A DNA stretch of 64,000 nt from Psychrobacillus insolitus (GCF_003254155.1 NZ_QKZI01000002.1:351135-415134), one strand, 5' to 3'. Shown: positions 33,991 through 44,148, counted from the first letter of the stretch. Notes: generated by a model not told the origin, from the letters alone. Translations and numbers: made by a program.

Positions 33991-34758
33991 ATGATAGATA
34001 TACATTCACACATACTACACAACGTAGATGATGGGCCGAAGAGTAAGGAAGAAGCAATTGAAATGCTAGAACAAGCGGTACAAGAGGGAATATCAGAAAT
34101 CATTTCGACATCCCATGCACTATCGCCGCAATACAATGTAGCAGCACAAACGGTCGAAAAACAAGTAAAGACATTACAAGAAGAAATGATGCTTCGACAA
34201 ATCCCCCTTAAAATCCACGTAGGGCATGAAGTGCGTTTAAGAGACGATCTCGTACAACTATTAAAAGAAAAGAAGATATATACATTAGCAAACTCCAAAT
34301 ACTTACTACTCGAGCTACCTTCTGGGGAAGTGCCTCACTATACAGTAAATATGATCCATGCATTGCTATCCGAAGGGATCCAACCGGTTATTGCGCATCC
34401 AGAGAGAAACAGAGCGATTGCAGATAAACCAAGTCGATTAGCAAAATTGATTAGTCAAGGAGCGATTGCACAAGTTACGGCAGGAAGTTTAGCGGGGCAT
34501 TTTGGTAGAACGATACAAAAGCTATGCCTTGAATTAGTAGATGCGAATTTAGTTCACTGTTATGGTTCGGATGTGCATAATCTTAGTACAAGACCGTTTA
34601 AATTTGATGTAGGTTTACGTTATTTAGAGAAGCATAAACGCCTAGATGCGGTCGATCTATTCTTGGAGAACAATGCGAGAATTGCGGAAGACGGAGATGT
34701 TATCATTTTAGAGCCAGAAGACCTACAAACGCGAAAATGGTATAATTTTTTCTCGTAA
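33991..34758 (+). CDS. PHP-type tyrosine-protein phosphatase (CpsB/YwqE-like)
   Basis: Manganese-dependent phosphatase that removes phosphate from the BY-kinase. The PHP metal site appears as DIHSHILHNVDDGP at residues 3-16, with further ligands in STSHAL, GHEVR, AHPERN and GSDVHN. It is 255 aa and complete. The upstream attenuator suggests it is made at a lower level than the kinase. Confidence 0.93.
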   Translation: MIDIHSHILHNVDDGPKSKEEAIEMLEQAVQEGISEIISTSHALSPQYNVAAQTVEKQVKTLQEEMMLRQIPLKIHVGHEVRLRDDLVQLLKEKKIYTLANSKYLLLELPSGEVPHYTVNMIHALLSEGIQPVIAHPERNRAIADKPSRLAKLISQGAIAQVTAGSLAGHFGRTIQKLCLELVDANLVHCYGSDVHNLSTRPFKFDVGLRYLEKHKRLDAVDLFLENNARIAEDGDVIILEPEDLQTRKWYNFFS

Positions 34759-34917
34759 TACGTGGTGTAATTATCAATTTTTTGATGTTTAAAATAACCA
34801 AAATTTCAAAAAAATATGAAAATACAAATTTCGACAAACAATATATGAGTCTTTCGATCTATTTATTTGTCAAAAGTCCTATTTCAACTAATAAAAAAGC
34901 CTAAGCTTTTCCCAAAG

Positions 34918-34926
34918 TGATATAAT
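34918..34926 (+). promoter_or_regulatory. Extended -10 promoter of the CapD-like gene
   Basis: TGATATAAT lies 53 bp before the start codon in a 220-bp intergenic region that otherwise shows only AT-rich sequence. Confidence 0.55.
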
Positions 34927-34978
34927 CATAATAAAGTTATTAAATAATAGTCTCATAGACGGAACTGGAGAGAAGTGC

Positions 34979-36814
34979 ATGTCACTAAGAAAAAGGACGT
35001 CCATGTTAGTTATTGTCGACTCATGTATTGTTTTGTTCTCGATCTATATTGGATATTTCTTGTTGCATCCTGTTGTAAATCCTTTTACAAATCCTTTTTT
35101 ATTAATAAGTTCCCTTTCTATTTTCATCGCGCATCATACTTTTGCAATGTATTTCGGGCTTTACCGCAAAGTGTGGGAGTATGCATCTATACGTGAGCTT
35201 GCTTCGATCTTTAAAGCGGTAACGTTTTCGATCGTTGTTGTAGCAGTTGTACAAGTCCTCGTACGTGGGGATATATTGTTTAGAGCACTATCCATTACGT
35301 GGATGCTGCATATACTGCTCATCGGTGGATCACGCCTGTCATGGCGAGTATTCCGGGACATGTTCTTGTCTGGTCGGAAATCTACTAGTCCGAAGAAACG
35401 TACACTTGTCATTGGTGCTGGATCAGCGGGTACGATGATCGCTCGGCAGTTGATGAAAAATTCGGATACGCCATTAATGCCAGTAGCATTTCTAGATGAC
35501 GATTTGAAAAAAAGAGGATTAGAAATTTTTAATATCCGCGTAGTGGGCACAACAGATATTATACAAGATGTCGTGAAAGACCTAGACATCGAGCATATTA
35601 TCATTGCCATGCCGTCACTGGACAAGTCAACAAGTAAAGTACTCATGCAACGATGTTTAGACACGGGTATTCGTACGCAAACGATGCCGCTTATTGAAGA
35701 TTTGTTAACTGGAAAAGTTTCGGTGAATGAAATACGAGATGTGAAGATCGAGGACTTGCTTGGAAGAGATGAAGTAGAATTAGATTTAGGGGCAATATCG
35801 TCCAAACTGACGAACAAAAAGATTCTCGTAACTGGAGCTGGTGGCTCGATAGGTTCAGAGATTTGTAGACAAGTTGCTTGTTTTAACCCGAGTCAGCTCA
35901 TTCTATTAGGTCATGGTGAAAACTCGATCTACCATATAGACGGAGAACTAAAACAAAAAGTTTCAAAGGATACAAAAATTATTCCAATTATTGCAGATGT
36001 ACAAGACCGAACTAGAATCTTCGACATTGTAGAAGAATATAGACCAGATGTGATTTACCATGCAGCAGCACATAAGCATGTTCCTTTAATGGAAGCGAAT
36101 CCGATGGAAGCTGTAAAGAATAATATATTCGGTACAAAAAACGTGGCAGAAGCAGCAGATACATTTGGTGTACCGCATTTCGTATTAGTATCAACAGATA
36201 AAGCAGTAAACCCACCGAATGTCATGGGTGCGACGAAGCGTTTTGCTGAAATGATTGTACAAAACTTAGCGAAAAATAGTAAAACGAAATTCGCTGCAGT
36301 ACGTTTTGGGAATGTACTAGGTTCTCGTGGGTCAGTCATTCCACTGTTTAAGCGACAAATCGCTGCAGGTGGACCAGTAACGATCACGGACATGCGTATG
36401 ACTCGTTACTTCATGACCATACCGGAAGCTTCCAGACTTGTCATCCAAGCAGGAACTTTGGCGAGTGGTGGCGAAGTGTTTGTATTAGATATGGGGGAGC
36501 CAGTGAAGATTGTCGACCTGGCTAGTAATCTCATTAAACTTTCTGGTTATGCAGTGGGAGAGATAGAGATTAAAGAGACGGGTATTAGACCTGGTGAGAA
36601 GTTGTATGAAGAGTTGATGAATGATAGTGAGAAGCAGAGCGAGGTTGTATTTCCGAAGATTTATGTTGGGAAAGCTACGCCGATTACGAATGCTGAGTTA
36701 CTCTATTTGCTTGAAAAGATTCCTGGGTTGTCTAGCGTTGAGTTGAAAGAGACGTTGGTAGGGGTAGCTAATCAGCGGAATGTTGAAGTTGGGCAGAAGG
36801 TTAGTAGTGTGTGA
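34979..36814 (+). CDS. Membrane UDP-N-acetylglucosamine 4,6-dehydratase (CapD/WbpM/PglF family)
   Basis: Makes a UDP-4-keto-6-deoxy sugar from UDP-GlcNAc. Four N-terminal transmembrane helices (residues 10-115) precede a first Rossmann-like domain (VIGAGSAGTM near 143) and a catalytic SDR domain (VTGAGGSIGSE near 284). The active site has STDKAVNPPNVMGATKR, with Met where classical SDRs have Tyr, as in PglF-type enzymes. It is 611 aa. The product is a natural substrate for the aminotransferase at 39321 and the acetyltransferase at 41402, giving a diacetylated or related amino sugar. GGAGAG precedes the ATG. Confidence 0.92.
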   Translation: MSLRKRTSMLVIVDSCIVLFSIYIGYFLLHPVVNPFTNPFLLISSLSIFIAHHTFAMYFGLYRKVWEYASIRELASIFKAVTFSIVVVAVVQVLVRGDILFRALSITWMLHILLIGGSRLSWRVFRDMFLSGRKSTSPKKRTLVIGAGSAGTMIARQLMKNSDTPLMPVAFLDDDLKKRGLEIFNIRVVGTTDIIQDVVKDLDIEHIIIAMPSLDKSTSKVLMQRCLDTGIRTQTMPLIEDLLTGKVSVNEIRDVKIEDLLGRDEVELDLGAISSKLTNKKILVTGAGGSIGSEICRQVACFNPSQLILLGHGENSIYHIDGELKQKVSKDTKIIPIIADVQDRTRIFDIVEEYRPDVIYHAAAHKHVPLMEANPMEAVKNNIFGTKNVAEAADTFGVPHFVLVSTDKAVNPPNVMGATKRFAEMIVQNLAKNSKTKFAAVRFGNVLGSRGSVIPLFKRQIAAGGPVTITDMRMTRYFMTIPEASRLVIQAGTLASGGEVFVLDMGEPVKIVDLASNLIKLSGYAVGEIEIKETGIRPGEKLYEELMNDSEKQSEVVFPKIYVGKATPITNAELLYLLEKIPGLSSVELKETLVGVANQRNVEVGQKVSSV

Positions 36815-36844
36815 TGATGACTTTAACTAGGTTAGGAGAATGAG

Positions 36845-38149
36845 ATGAGTACGTTAAAATTACAAACTAACTATTTAGATGCTTATATCGGGCAGGACGA
36901 GTTGCTTCTATTAAATGAGTCTGTTAAAAGTATTCATGAAGAAATGCATAACAAAATCTCCACTGGGAACGAATTTCTAGGATGGTTAGATTATCCTCTA
37001 GAAGATCATAGTGCTGAACTAGAAAAGATGTTAGAAATCGCGTTGGAAGTAAGAAACAATGCGAAAGTATTTGTCGTTATTGGCATAGGTGGATCGTATT
37101 TAGGTGCGAAGGCAATTCAAGATGCGCTAAGTCCTTACTTCCGAGTAGATGAATCTTTACCAGAAGTCATTTATGCGGGGCAAAATTTAAGTGGTCGCTA
37201 CATGAATCAACTATTAAAATATCTAAAATATAAAGATGTGTATATAAATGTTATTTCCAAGTCTGGGACAACTACTGAACCAGCTATTGCTTTCCGTATT
37301 TTACGCAAATACATGGAAGAAAAGTACGGAGAAAAAGCGAACGAACGTATTATTGTCACAACAGATAGTGAAAAAGGAGCCCTTCGTGAACTTGCCAACG
37401 AAAAAGGCTACCGTTCATTTATCATCGATGAAGACATTGGTGGCCGTTATTCGGTATTTACTGCAGTAGGATTATTACCACTCGCGATTCAAGGGTATGA
37501 TATCCATGCTATTATGCACGGAGTAAAAGATGCTGCGATTGATTTGAGCGAAGGCGATGTAATAACGAACCAAGCATATCAATACGCTGCAATTCGCCAG
37601 TTACTGCTAACAAAAGGGTTTGGAGTGGAAGTACTAGCGTCATTTGAACCTGCACTAAAAAACCTGCATGATTGGTGGCAACAATTGTTTGGAGAAAGTG
37701 AAGGGAAAGGGCTTGATGGTATTTTACCTATAGCTGCTTCCTTCTCAACAGATCTACATTCCATCGGACAATATATACAAGATGGCAAACGATTCTTATT
37801 TGAGACATTATTACATTTCCATGAAGTAGAAGAAGACTGTGAAGTGCCGTATGATGCTCAAAACAAAGACCAACTGAATTATTTAAGTGACAAGTCGCTC
37901 AATATGATTAATGATATAGCAACCCAAGGGACAGCAATGGCCCATGTAGAAGGCGGTGTTCCTGTTATGAGTATTGAAGTGGGAACTTTAGATGAATACC
38001 ATATTGGTTATTTAATGTACTTCTTTATGAAAGCATGTGCCATGAGTGCTTATTTACAGGGGGTTAATCCTTTTGATCAGCCTGGTGTTGAGGCTTATAA
38101 ATTTAAAATGTCTGAGTTACTTGGGAAGAATAGTGAAGTGAGAAAATAA
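36845..38149 (+). CDS. pgi: Glucose-6-phosphate isomerase
   Basis: Interconverts glucose-6-P and fructose-6-P. GIGGSYLGAKAIQDAL near residue 67 and ISKSGTTTEPA near 138 are the sugar-phosphate binding motifs; GVEVLASFEPAL and GVEAYKFKMSE complete the fold. At 434 aa it is slightly shorter than the Bacillus enzyme (about 450). Its place between CapD-like and galU genes ties central sugar phosphate supply to exopolysaccharide precursor formation. Whether this is the only copy in the genome is unknown. Confidence 0.93.
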   Translation: MSTLKLQTNYLDAYIGQDELLLLNESVKSIHEEMHNKISTGNEFLGWLDYPLEDHSAELEKMLEIALEVRNNAKVFVVIGIGGSYLGAKAIQDALSPYFRVDESLPEVIYAGQNLSGRYMNQLLKYLKYKDVYINVISKSGTTTEPAIAFRILRKYMEEKYGEKANERIIVTTDSEKGALRELANEKGYRSFIIDEDIGGRYSVFTAVGLLPLAIQGYDIHAIMHGVKDAAIDLSEGDVITNQAYQYAAIRQLLLTKGFGVEVLASFEPALKNLHDWWQQLFGESEGKGLDGILPIAASFSTDLHSIGQYIQDGKRFLFETLLHFHEVEEDCEVPYDAQNKDQLNYLSDKSLNMINDIATQGTAMAHVEGGVPVMSIEVGTLDEYHIGYLMYFFMKACAMSAYLQGVNPFDQPGVEAYKFKMSELLGKNSEVRK

Positions 38150-38173
38150 ATGAGGTTATCGGGGGCATGACGA

Positions 38174-39052
38174 ATGAAAAAAATTAAAAAAGCAATAATT
38201 CCAGCTGCGGGATTAGGGACACGCTTTTTACCTGCTACGAAAGCAATGCCAAAAGAAATGCTACCGATTGTGGACAGACCTACGATTGAATACATTGTAG
38301 AGGAAGCAATCGCATCTGGTATTGAAGATATTATTATTGTAACGGGTAAAGGGAAACGTGCAATAGAAGATCACTTTGATCAAAATTTTGAACTGGAAGA
38401 GCATCTTAGAGCGAAAGGAAAGTTTGAATTACTAGATAAGATCAACCAATCAGCTAAAGTAGAAATCCACTATATTAGACAAAAAGAGCCTAAAGGATTA
38501 GGTCATGCAGTATGGTGTGCACGTAATTTTATAGGGGATGAACCATTTGCTGTATTACTAGGGGATGACATCGTACAATCTGAAAAACCTTGTCTACAAC
38601 AATTGATGGAACAGTTTGATGAAACCGGATCATCTGTCATTGGTGTCCAACAAGTTGCGGATGAAGTGACACATCGATACGGGATAATTGACCCAAGCTC
38701 AGCAGAAGGTAGACGTTATCAAGTTAATAACTTTGTGGAAAAACCTGCACAAGGTACTGCACCTTCTAATTTAGCAATTATGGGACGTTATATTTTAACA
38801 CCGGAGATTTTCGAGTTTTTGGAAACGCAGGAAACTGGTGCTGGTGGAGAAATACAGTTGACGGATGCAATACAGAAGTTGAATGAGTTACAGGAAGTTT
38901 ATGCTTATGACTTTGAAGGTACTCGTTATGATGTTGGGGAGAAGTTAGGGTTTATACAGACTAGTATTGAATTTGCTTTGCAGAGAGATGAATTACGTGG
39001 GGATTTGCTTGGGTATTTGGAGAAGGTTCTTGAAAATGAGAGAGTTAAATAG
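38174..39052 (+). CDS. galU: UTP-glucose-1-phosphate uridylyltransferase
   Basis: Makes UDP-glucose. The nucleotidyltransferase signature is [20 protein letters not shown] at residues 10-29, with [11 protein letters not shown] near 109 and [19 protein letters not shown] near 193. It is 292 aa and the last gene of the conserved head of the exopolysaccharide locus, followed by a terminator-like hairpin. Confidence 0.95.
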   Translation: MKKIKKAIIPAAGLGTRFLPATKAMPKEMLPIVDRPTIEYIVEEAIASGIEDIIIVTGKGKRAIEDHFDQNFELEEHLRAKGKFELLDKINQSAKVEIHYIRQKEPKGLGHAVWCARNFIGDEPFAVLLGDDIVQSEKPCLQQLMEQFDETGSSVIGVQQVADEVTHRYGIIDPSSAEGRRYQVNNFVEKPAQGTAPSNLAIMGRYILTPEIFEFLETQETGAGGEIQLTDAIQKLNELQEVYAYDFEGTRYDVGEKLGFIQTSIEFALQRDELRGDLLGYLEKVLENERVK

Positions 39053-39057
39053 AGAAG

Positions 39058-39087
39058 TGTGCCCCTTTAGGGCATAGTTTTTTCTAT
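39058..39087 (+). terminator. Terminator after galU
   Basis: TGTGCCC pairs with GGGCATA (one G-T pair) around a short loop, followed by six T. It separates the conserved head from the variable part of the locus. Confidence 0.65.
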
Positions 39088-39185
39088 TATAAATGTTTCA
39101 AGAATTATTAGTATTTCAATTTTTTTTAGAAGTTCAATATGTTTGTGTAGAATTTGTAAAGTGTTTAATATTCGGAATAATGAGT

Positions 39186-39225
39186 TTAGTAGGTTAGTAG
39201 GTTAGTAGGTTAGTAGGTTAGTAGT
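39186..39225 (+). repeat. 8-bp tandem repeat TTAGTAGG
   Basis: Four perfect copies and one imperfect copy of TTAGTAGG lie about 95 bp upstream of the aminotransferase gene. The unit is prone to slippage and sits where a promoter for the variable part of the locus would be expected. Confidence 0.9.
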
Positions 39226-39320
39226 TGGTTGAATAGAGTGACTTGGGAATCCAATTAAGTACTAAGCGACTAATAAAATCTTTTATAAAGACTTAAATAA
39301 AAAAAAGTGAGGAAAATAAA

Positions 39321-40541
39321 TTGACTGAAAACGAATTAAGAAATATATCTTTTTCTCCTCCTGATATAACAGATGCAGAAATTGAAGAAGTAGTAAAAGC
39401 AATGAAATCTGGTTGGATTACTACTGGACCGAGAACAAAAGAATTTGAAAAAAGAATAGCTGAATTTGTTGGTACAAATAAAGCTGCTTGCTTAAATTCT
39501 GCAACAGCTGCCATGGAACTTACTCTTCGAATTTTAGGTGTAGGGCCTGGAGACGAAGTTATCACTTCAGCATATACATATACGGCTTCTGCTTCTGTTA
39601 TAGATCATGTGGGGGCGAAGATAGTACTCGTTGATACTGCTCCAGATTCCTTTGAAATGGATTATTCAAAACTTGGTGATGCAATTACAGAGAAGACGAA
39701 GGTAATTATTCCCGTTGATTTGGCAGGGAAGATGTGTGATTACGATAGCATTTTTGAAATAGTAGAAAGTAAAAAAGAACTTTTTAAGTCTAATAATGAA
39801 CTTCAATCTTTATTTGATAGAGTAATTGTTATGACTGATGCTGCTCATGCATTTGGTGCTGAGAGAAATGGCAAGAAATGTGGACAAGTTGCAGATTTTA
39901 CATGTTATTCTTTCCATGCAGTGAAGAATTTGACAACTGCTGAAGGTGGTGCTGTTGTTTGGAGAAATGATATTGGATTAGATGATGAATGGCTATATAA
40001 ACAATATATGTTATACAGTCTTCATGGCCAATCTAAAGATGCATTGGCGAAAACTCAAAAAGGTGCATGGGAATACGACATTGTCTATCCGGCTTACAAG
40101 TGTAATATGACTGATATTATGGCTGGGTTTGGGTTAGTACAATTAAATAGATATGAAGATCTATTGAAAAGACGTAAAGAGATAATAGAGATGTATGACA
40201 AAGCTCTATTACCATTAGGTATTCAAAACTTGCAACATTATGGTGAAGATTTTTGTTCATCAGGGCATCTTTATATAACAAGAATACCTGGAATTAATGA
40301 AAATCAGAGAAATGAAATAATTGTTAAGATGGCTAAGTTAGGTATCGCGTGTAATGTGCACTACAAACCTTTGCCTATGTTTACAGCTTATAAAAATTTA
40401 GGATTTGATATTAAGGATTATGGTAATGCGTTTGCTATGTACGAGAATGAGATTACATTACCACTTCATACTTTGTTACAAGATCAAGATGTAGATTATG
40501 TAATTGAACAGTTAAGTTTTATATTGAAAATGACAAGTTAA
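39321..40541 (+). CDS. DegT/DnrJ/EryC1 sugar aminotransferase
   Basis: PLP-dependent amination of a keto-sugar nucleotide. The family start ISFSPPDITDAEI and GWITTGPRTKEFE are present, the PLP-binding Lys is in CYSFHAVKNLTTAEGG near residue 200, and TDAAHAFGA lies near 172. It is 406 aa. The start is TTG behind GTGAGG. It probably acts on the 4-keto sugar made by the CapD-like dehydratase, as PglE or WecE do (inference from context). The genes from here on are more AT-rich than the head of the locus. Confidence 0.88.
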   Translation: MTENELRNISFSPPDITDAEIEEVVKAMKSGWITTGPRTKEFEKRIAEFVGTNKAACLNSATAAMELTLRILGVGPGDEVITSAYTYTASASVIDHVGAKIVLVDTAPDSFEMDYSKLGDAITEKTKVIIPVDLAGKMCDYDSIFEIVESKKELFKSNNELQSLFDRVIVMTDAAHAFGAERNGKKCGQVADFTCYSFHAVKNLTTAEGGAVVWRNDIGLDDEWLYKQYMLYSLHGQSKDALAKTQKGAWEYDIVYPAYKCNMTDIMAGFGLVQLNRYEDLLKRRKEIIEMYDKALLPLGIQNLQHYGEDFCSSGHLYITRIPGINENQRNEIIVKMAKLGIACNVHYKPLPMFTAYKNLGFDIKDYGNAFAMYENEITLPLHTLLQDQDVDYVIEQLSFILKMTS

Positions 40542-40621
40542 ATTAATTAAAAGGAAGATACTATTGATTAATAAAAGTGAAATACTAAAAAAGTATATAT
40601 GATATGACGGAGGTAATGATT

Positions 40622-41353
40622 TTGGATTTAACAGGAAAAGTAGCGGTAGTAACTGGTGCATCAAAGGGTATTGGGAGAGAAATAGCTCGACTTTACTCGG
40701 AAAAGGGTGCTCAAGTTATTGGATTTTATTTCACATCAGAGGTTGGTCTTCAAGATACAAAAAATACAAACATAGATTTATTGAAAGTTGATATCAGTAA
40801 TACAGAAAATTGTGTGGAACTGTATAACTTCATTATTGAAAAATATAAGAAGATAGATATTTTAGTAAACTGTGCAGGAATCACGGAAGATGCACTTACA
40901 AGAAAAATGACAGAAGAACAATTTGACAGAGTTATTTCTGTGAACTTAAAAGGAGTTTGGAATTTTACTAGGTTGATAGGTCCACATATGCAACTAAACG
41001 GCGGAGGTAGTATAATCAATATCTCAAGTATCGTTGGTGAATATGGAAATATTGGCCAAGCTAATTATGCTGCTACCAAAGCAGGAGTTATTGGCATGAC
41101 AAAAACATGGGCAAGAGAATTTACAATGAAGAATGGAAATGTAAGAGTGAATGCAATTGCACCTGGGTACACAATGACTGATATGCTAAATTCAGTACCA
41201 CAGAATTTACTTGATAAGTTTGCTTCTCAAACAATGCTCGGAAGATTGGCACAACCAATTGAAATTGCTAATGTAGCGTTGTTCTTGGCTAGTGATATGT
41301 CAAGTTACATTACAGGAACTACAATTGATGTAAATGGTGGTATGAGACTTTAA
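40622..41353 (+). CDS. Short-chain dehydrogenase/reductase, FabG-like
   Basis: NAD(P)-dependent reductase with a TGASKGIGRE cofactor motif at residues 10-19, NCAG near 82, and the catalytic Ser-Tyr-Lys in INISSIVGEYG…NYAATKAG (about 133-155). The start is set at TTG 40622 (MDLTGKVAVV) because GGAGGT ends 7 nt before it, whereas ATG 40616 is almost on top of that site and ATG 40604 lies upstream of it. Sequence is FabG-like, but location between an aminotransferase and an acetyltransferase suggests a precursor sugar or acyl side group rather than fatty acid synthesis. Confidence 0.85.
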   Translation: MDLTGKVAVVTGASKGIGREIARLYSEKGAQVIGFYFTSEVGLQDTKNTNIDLLKVDISNTENCVELYNFIIEKYKKIDILVNCAGITEDALTRKMTEEQFDRVISVNLKGVWNFTRLIGPHMQLNGGGSIINISSIVGEYGNIGQANYAATKAGVIGMTKTWAREFTMKNGNVRVNAIAPGYTMTDMLNSVPQNLLDKFASQTMLGRLAQPIEIANVALFLASDMSSYITGTTIDVNGGMRL

Positions 41354-41401
41354 ATTATTAATAAATAACTTTAAAAAATTGGCCATTTTGGAGGAGTACT
41401 C

Positions 41402-42199
41402 GTGAACAATATTGATAACATAAAAATTGAAATAAATGATTGCAATATTTCTTTAAATAAGGATGTATTTAATTCAGATCACTTTGGAATTAAAATGGGA
41501 AACATTAATATAGAAAATTTTGATGTAACAATTTCAGATATAGACTTAAGCAGAACATTTGAGAGTTTAATAGAAAAAGCTAAAGAAGCTAAATTTAAAC
41601 ATTTAACTTTTAAAATTGATACAAATAATAAACAACTTGTAAAATGCGTTGAAAAAAAACAGTTTTCACTTGCGGATACATTAATCACTTATCTTTTTGA
41701 TTTTAAAAAGAGTATCTTACCAGAGATGAATCACAAATGTATTCTAGGAGATTGTAAGGAAGAAGACATAGAGACACTAAAAGAAATATCGAGAACATCT
41801 TTCCAGATAGATAGGTTTCATTCCGATGACTCTTTAGATAATTATTTATGTGACACTTATTATGAAAAATGGATAGAAAATTCTTTTAATGGTTTTGCTG
41901 ATAAAGTAATTGTTGCATACTTTAACGAAGTACCAGTAGGTTATACAACAGGCAAAGTGTATGACAATGAAAAATATGGTCATCTTGTTCTATCGGCAGT
42001 ATCTAGCGAGTCAAGAGGCTTAGGAGTATATACAAGTATGATTTATGAAGGAGTCCATTGGATGAAAAATGAATATGCGAATAAAGTGGATGGACTTTTA
42101 GTAGGCACACAGATTAATAATATAGCTGTACAGAAGGCTTGGATAAAATTAGGGTTTAGCGTATTTGATAGCCAATATGTATTTCAAAAGTTACTATAA
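41402..42199 (+). CDS. GNAT acetyltransferase, WecD-like
   Basis: Acetyl-CoA-dependent N-acetyltransferase of 265 aa. The GNAT motif A region is SSESRGLGVYTSMIYEG near residue 200 and the closing strand is NIAVQKAWIKLGF; the N-terminal half is divergent. In enterobacteria WecD acetylates a 4-amino sugar nucleotide, and here the gene follows a sugar aminotransferase, so the same reaction is likely. The start is GTG behind GGAGGAG. Confidence 0.72.
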   Translation: MNNIDNIKIEINDCNISLNKDVFNSDHFGIKMGNINIENFDVTISDIDLSRTFESLIEKAKEAKFKHLTFKIDTNNKQLVKCVEKKQFSLADTLITYLFDFKKSILPEMNHKCILGDCKEEDIETLKEISRTSFQIDRFHSDDSLDNYLCDTYYEKWIENSFNGFADKVIVAYFNEVPVGYTTGKVYDNEKYGHLVLSAVSSESRGLGVYTSMIYEGVHWMKNEYANKVDGLLVGTQINNIAVQKAWIKLGFSVFDSQYVFQKLL

Positions 42200-42221
42200 A
42201 ATTAATTTAGGTGGAGAGAAA

Positions 42222-42809
42222 ATGTATAAATTTTTTTTAAAAAGATTATTGGATATTATCTGTGCATTAATTCTTTTACCATTTGTTTTAATTGTACTAA
42301 TTATAATTGCCCCTCTAATATTTTTAGACGATAGAGGTCCGATGTTTTATAATGCATCGAGGCTAGGAAAAAAAGGTAAGGTATTTAAAATGTATAAGCT
42401 AAGGTCCATGAAAGTCAATGCACCTGATATTAGGAATGAAGATGGCTCTACGTATAATTCTGAGAATGATTCTAGAGTAACAAAACTGGGAAGATTCATT
42501 AGAAAAACAAGTATTGATGAACTACCTCAGATTTTTAATATATTAAGGGGCGAAATGAGTTTTGTGGGACCAAGACCAGACTTAATTGAGAGTATTGATG
42601 TGTATGATAAGAATGAAATAAGAAGATTGGATGTGTTACCAGGTATTACTGGATTTTCACAAGCTTATGTTCGGAACTCTGTTGCTTGGCGTGAAAGAAT
42701 TAAGAATGATTTATATTATGTTGACCATATTTCTTTAATTCTTGATGTGAAAATTATATTGCAAACAGTGAAGATAGTAATAAAAAAAGATAATGTTTAT
42801 GCTAGATAA
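42222..42809 (+). CDS. Undecaprenyl-phosphate sugar-1-phosphate transferase (priming enzyme)
   Basis: Begins repeat-unit synthesis by moving a sugar-1-phosphate to undecaprenyl phosphate. It is the short PglC-like form, 195 aa: one re-entrant hydrophobic helix (about residues 9-33), KMYKLRSM near 61, and the catalytic stretch SIDELPQIFNILRGEMSFVGPRP near 104-126. The ATG at 42222 follows GGTGGAGAG; the frame is open further upstream but overlaps the acetyltransferase gene. The sugar is likely the one made by the preceding enzymes. Confidence 0.93.
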   Translation: MYKFFLKRLLDIICALILLPFVLIVLIIIAPLIFLDDRGPMFYNASRLGKKGKVFKMYKLRSMKVNAPDIRNEDGSTYNSENDSRVTKLGRFIRKTSIDELPQIFNILRGEMSFVGPRPDLIESIDVYDKNEIRRLDVLPGITGFSQAYVRNSVAWRERIKNDLYYVDHISLILDVKIILQTVKIVIKKDNVYAR

Positions 42810-42921
42810 AGATGCATATACTTTAGCAGCAATTATATCTAATATGAAAATTCTTATTAAATAAATTGTATTATGCATATATACATTATTTCCTATGTCT
42901 AATGATGTGAAGGAGAAAGTC

Positions 42922-44148
42922 GTGAAGAATATTTTATTTATATGGACTGAAGGATTCGATACACCAGGACCTTCTAATCACTTGATAAGCTCTTTAATCG
43001 AGGATATGTTGGAAAATGAATTCAAAATTAATCTTATTCAGAGTAGAAGAAATAAAGGTACTGATGAAATACCTAATACATTAAGAGATAAAAAAAATTT
43101 ATATGTAAAATCAGTTGAAAGAAAAGTAATTAGTAAAAATTCATTTGTTCAAAGATATCTTGAAGAAGCCCAGTTTGCATTTAGGTGTTTTTTTAAATGG
43201 AGAAAAATGAAAGATATTGATGCTGTGTTTGTTGGATCATGTCCTACAGTAATATTTACTATTTTATTACTAAGATTATTTATGAAAAAACCAATTTTAT
43301 ATAGTGTTCAAGATTTATGGCCTGGTAGTGCTGTGAATAGTGAAGTTCTTTCAAATAGTTTTATAGCAAGTATATTTTACAAATTACAAAAAATTGCGTA
43401 TAAAAATAGCGATGTGTTGACTGTAATTTCAGAAGACATGAAGACCAAGGTAATGGAACAAGGGGTACCAAAGGAAAAGATATATCCTATAGTTAATTGG
43501 TTTGATGATAGGTCTGTCCATGAAGTGTCTTGGGAAGAGAATCGATTTGTTAAAAAATATAATCTTTCAAGGGATAAGTTCTATGTACAGTATGCAGGTA
43601 CTATGGGATATGTTTTTGACTACAAAATGGTTTTGGAAGTTGCTGAACTATTGAAAGAATATAAAGATATTGAATTTCAAATGATAGGTCAGGGAAGTCA
43701 AAAAGATGCTTTTATGAAAGAAAAAGAGAATCGCGGTATAAATAATATATTATTTTACCCCCTTGAGCCACAAGAGATGGTTTCGGATGTGTATAGTACA
43801 TGTTCAATTTGTATGATACCTTTAAAAAAGGGTATTATTGGAAATTCCGTACCAAGTAAGGCTGGTTTATTAATGGCTTGTAATCGCACTATTGTCAATT
43901 CAGTGGATAAAGATTCTGATTATTATAAGATGTTTTTTGAAAATGACATGGGGCTTTCTGCTTCGAATGAAAATCCCAAAGGTGTAGCGGATGCTATTCT
44001 TGATTTATATAATGATAATGAAATGCGCGAACAGTTGGCTAAAAATGGACATGAATTTGGAAAACAATATTATTCAAGAAGTGTTAATACAAAAAAATTT
44101 ATTAATCTGTTCGAAAAAATGGTGAAAATTGAAAGGAAAAAAAAATGA
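42922..44148 (+). CDS. GT4 glycosyltransferase, WbuB-like
   Basis: A 408-aa GT-B enzyme. GPSNHLISSLI near the N-terminus, SVQDLWPGSAV near 130 and the C-terminal nucleotide-sugar domain (GTMGYVFDYKMVLEVAELL; GNSVPSKAGLLMAC) match transferases that add fucosamine-type residues in O-antigen and capsule loci. The start is taken as GTG 42922 because AAGGAG lies 9 nt upstream; an ATG nine codons earlier has no binding site. ATGA overlap links it to the next gene. Confidence 0.82.
   Translation: MKNILFIWTEGFDTPGPSNHLISSLIEDMLENEFKINLIQSRRNKGTDEIPNTLRDKKNLYVKSVERKVISKNSFVQRYLEEAQFAFRCFFKWRKMKDIDAVFVGSCPTVIFTILLLRLFMKKPILYSVQDLWPGSAVNSEVLSNSFIASIFYKLQKIAYKNSDVLTVISEDMKTKVMEQGVPKEKIYPIVNWFDDRSVHEVSWEENRFVKKYNLSRDKFYVQYAGTMGYVFDYKMVLEVAELLKEYKDIEFQMIGQGSQKDAFMKEKENRGINNILFYPLEPQEMVSDVYSTCSICMIPLKKGIIGNSVPSKAGLLMACNRTIVNSVDKDSDYYKMFFENDMGLSASNENPKGVADAILDLYNDNEMREQLAKNGHEFGKQYYSRSVNTKKFINLFEKMVKIERKKK

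Noticed and set aside
36845..38149. Pgi as a recently transferred gene
   Set aside because: The sequence is a typical Bacillales enzyme with base use like the neighbouring conserved head genes; position alone is not evidence of transfer.
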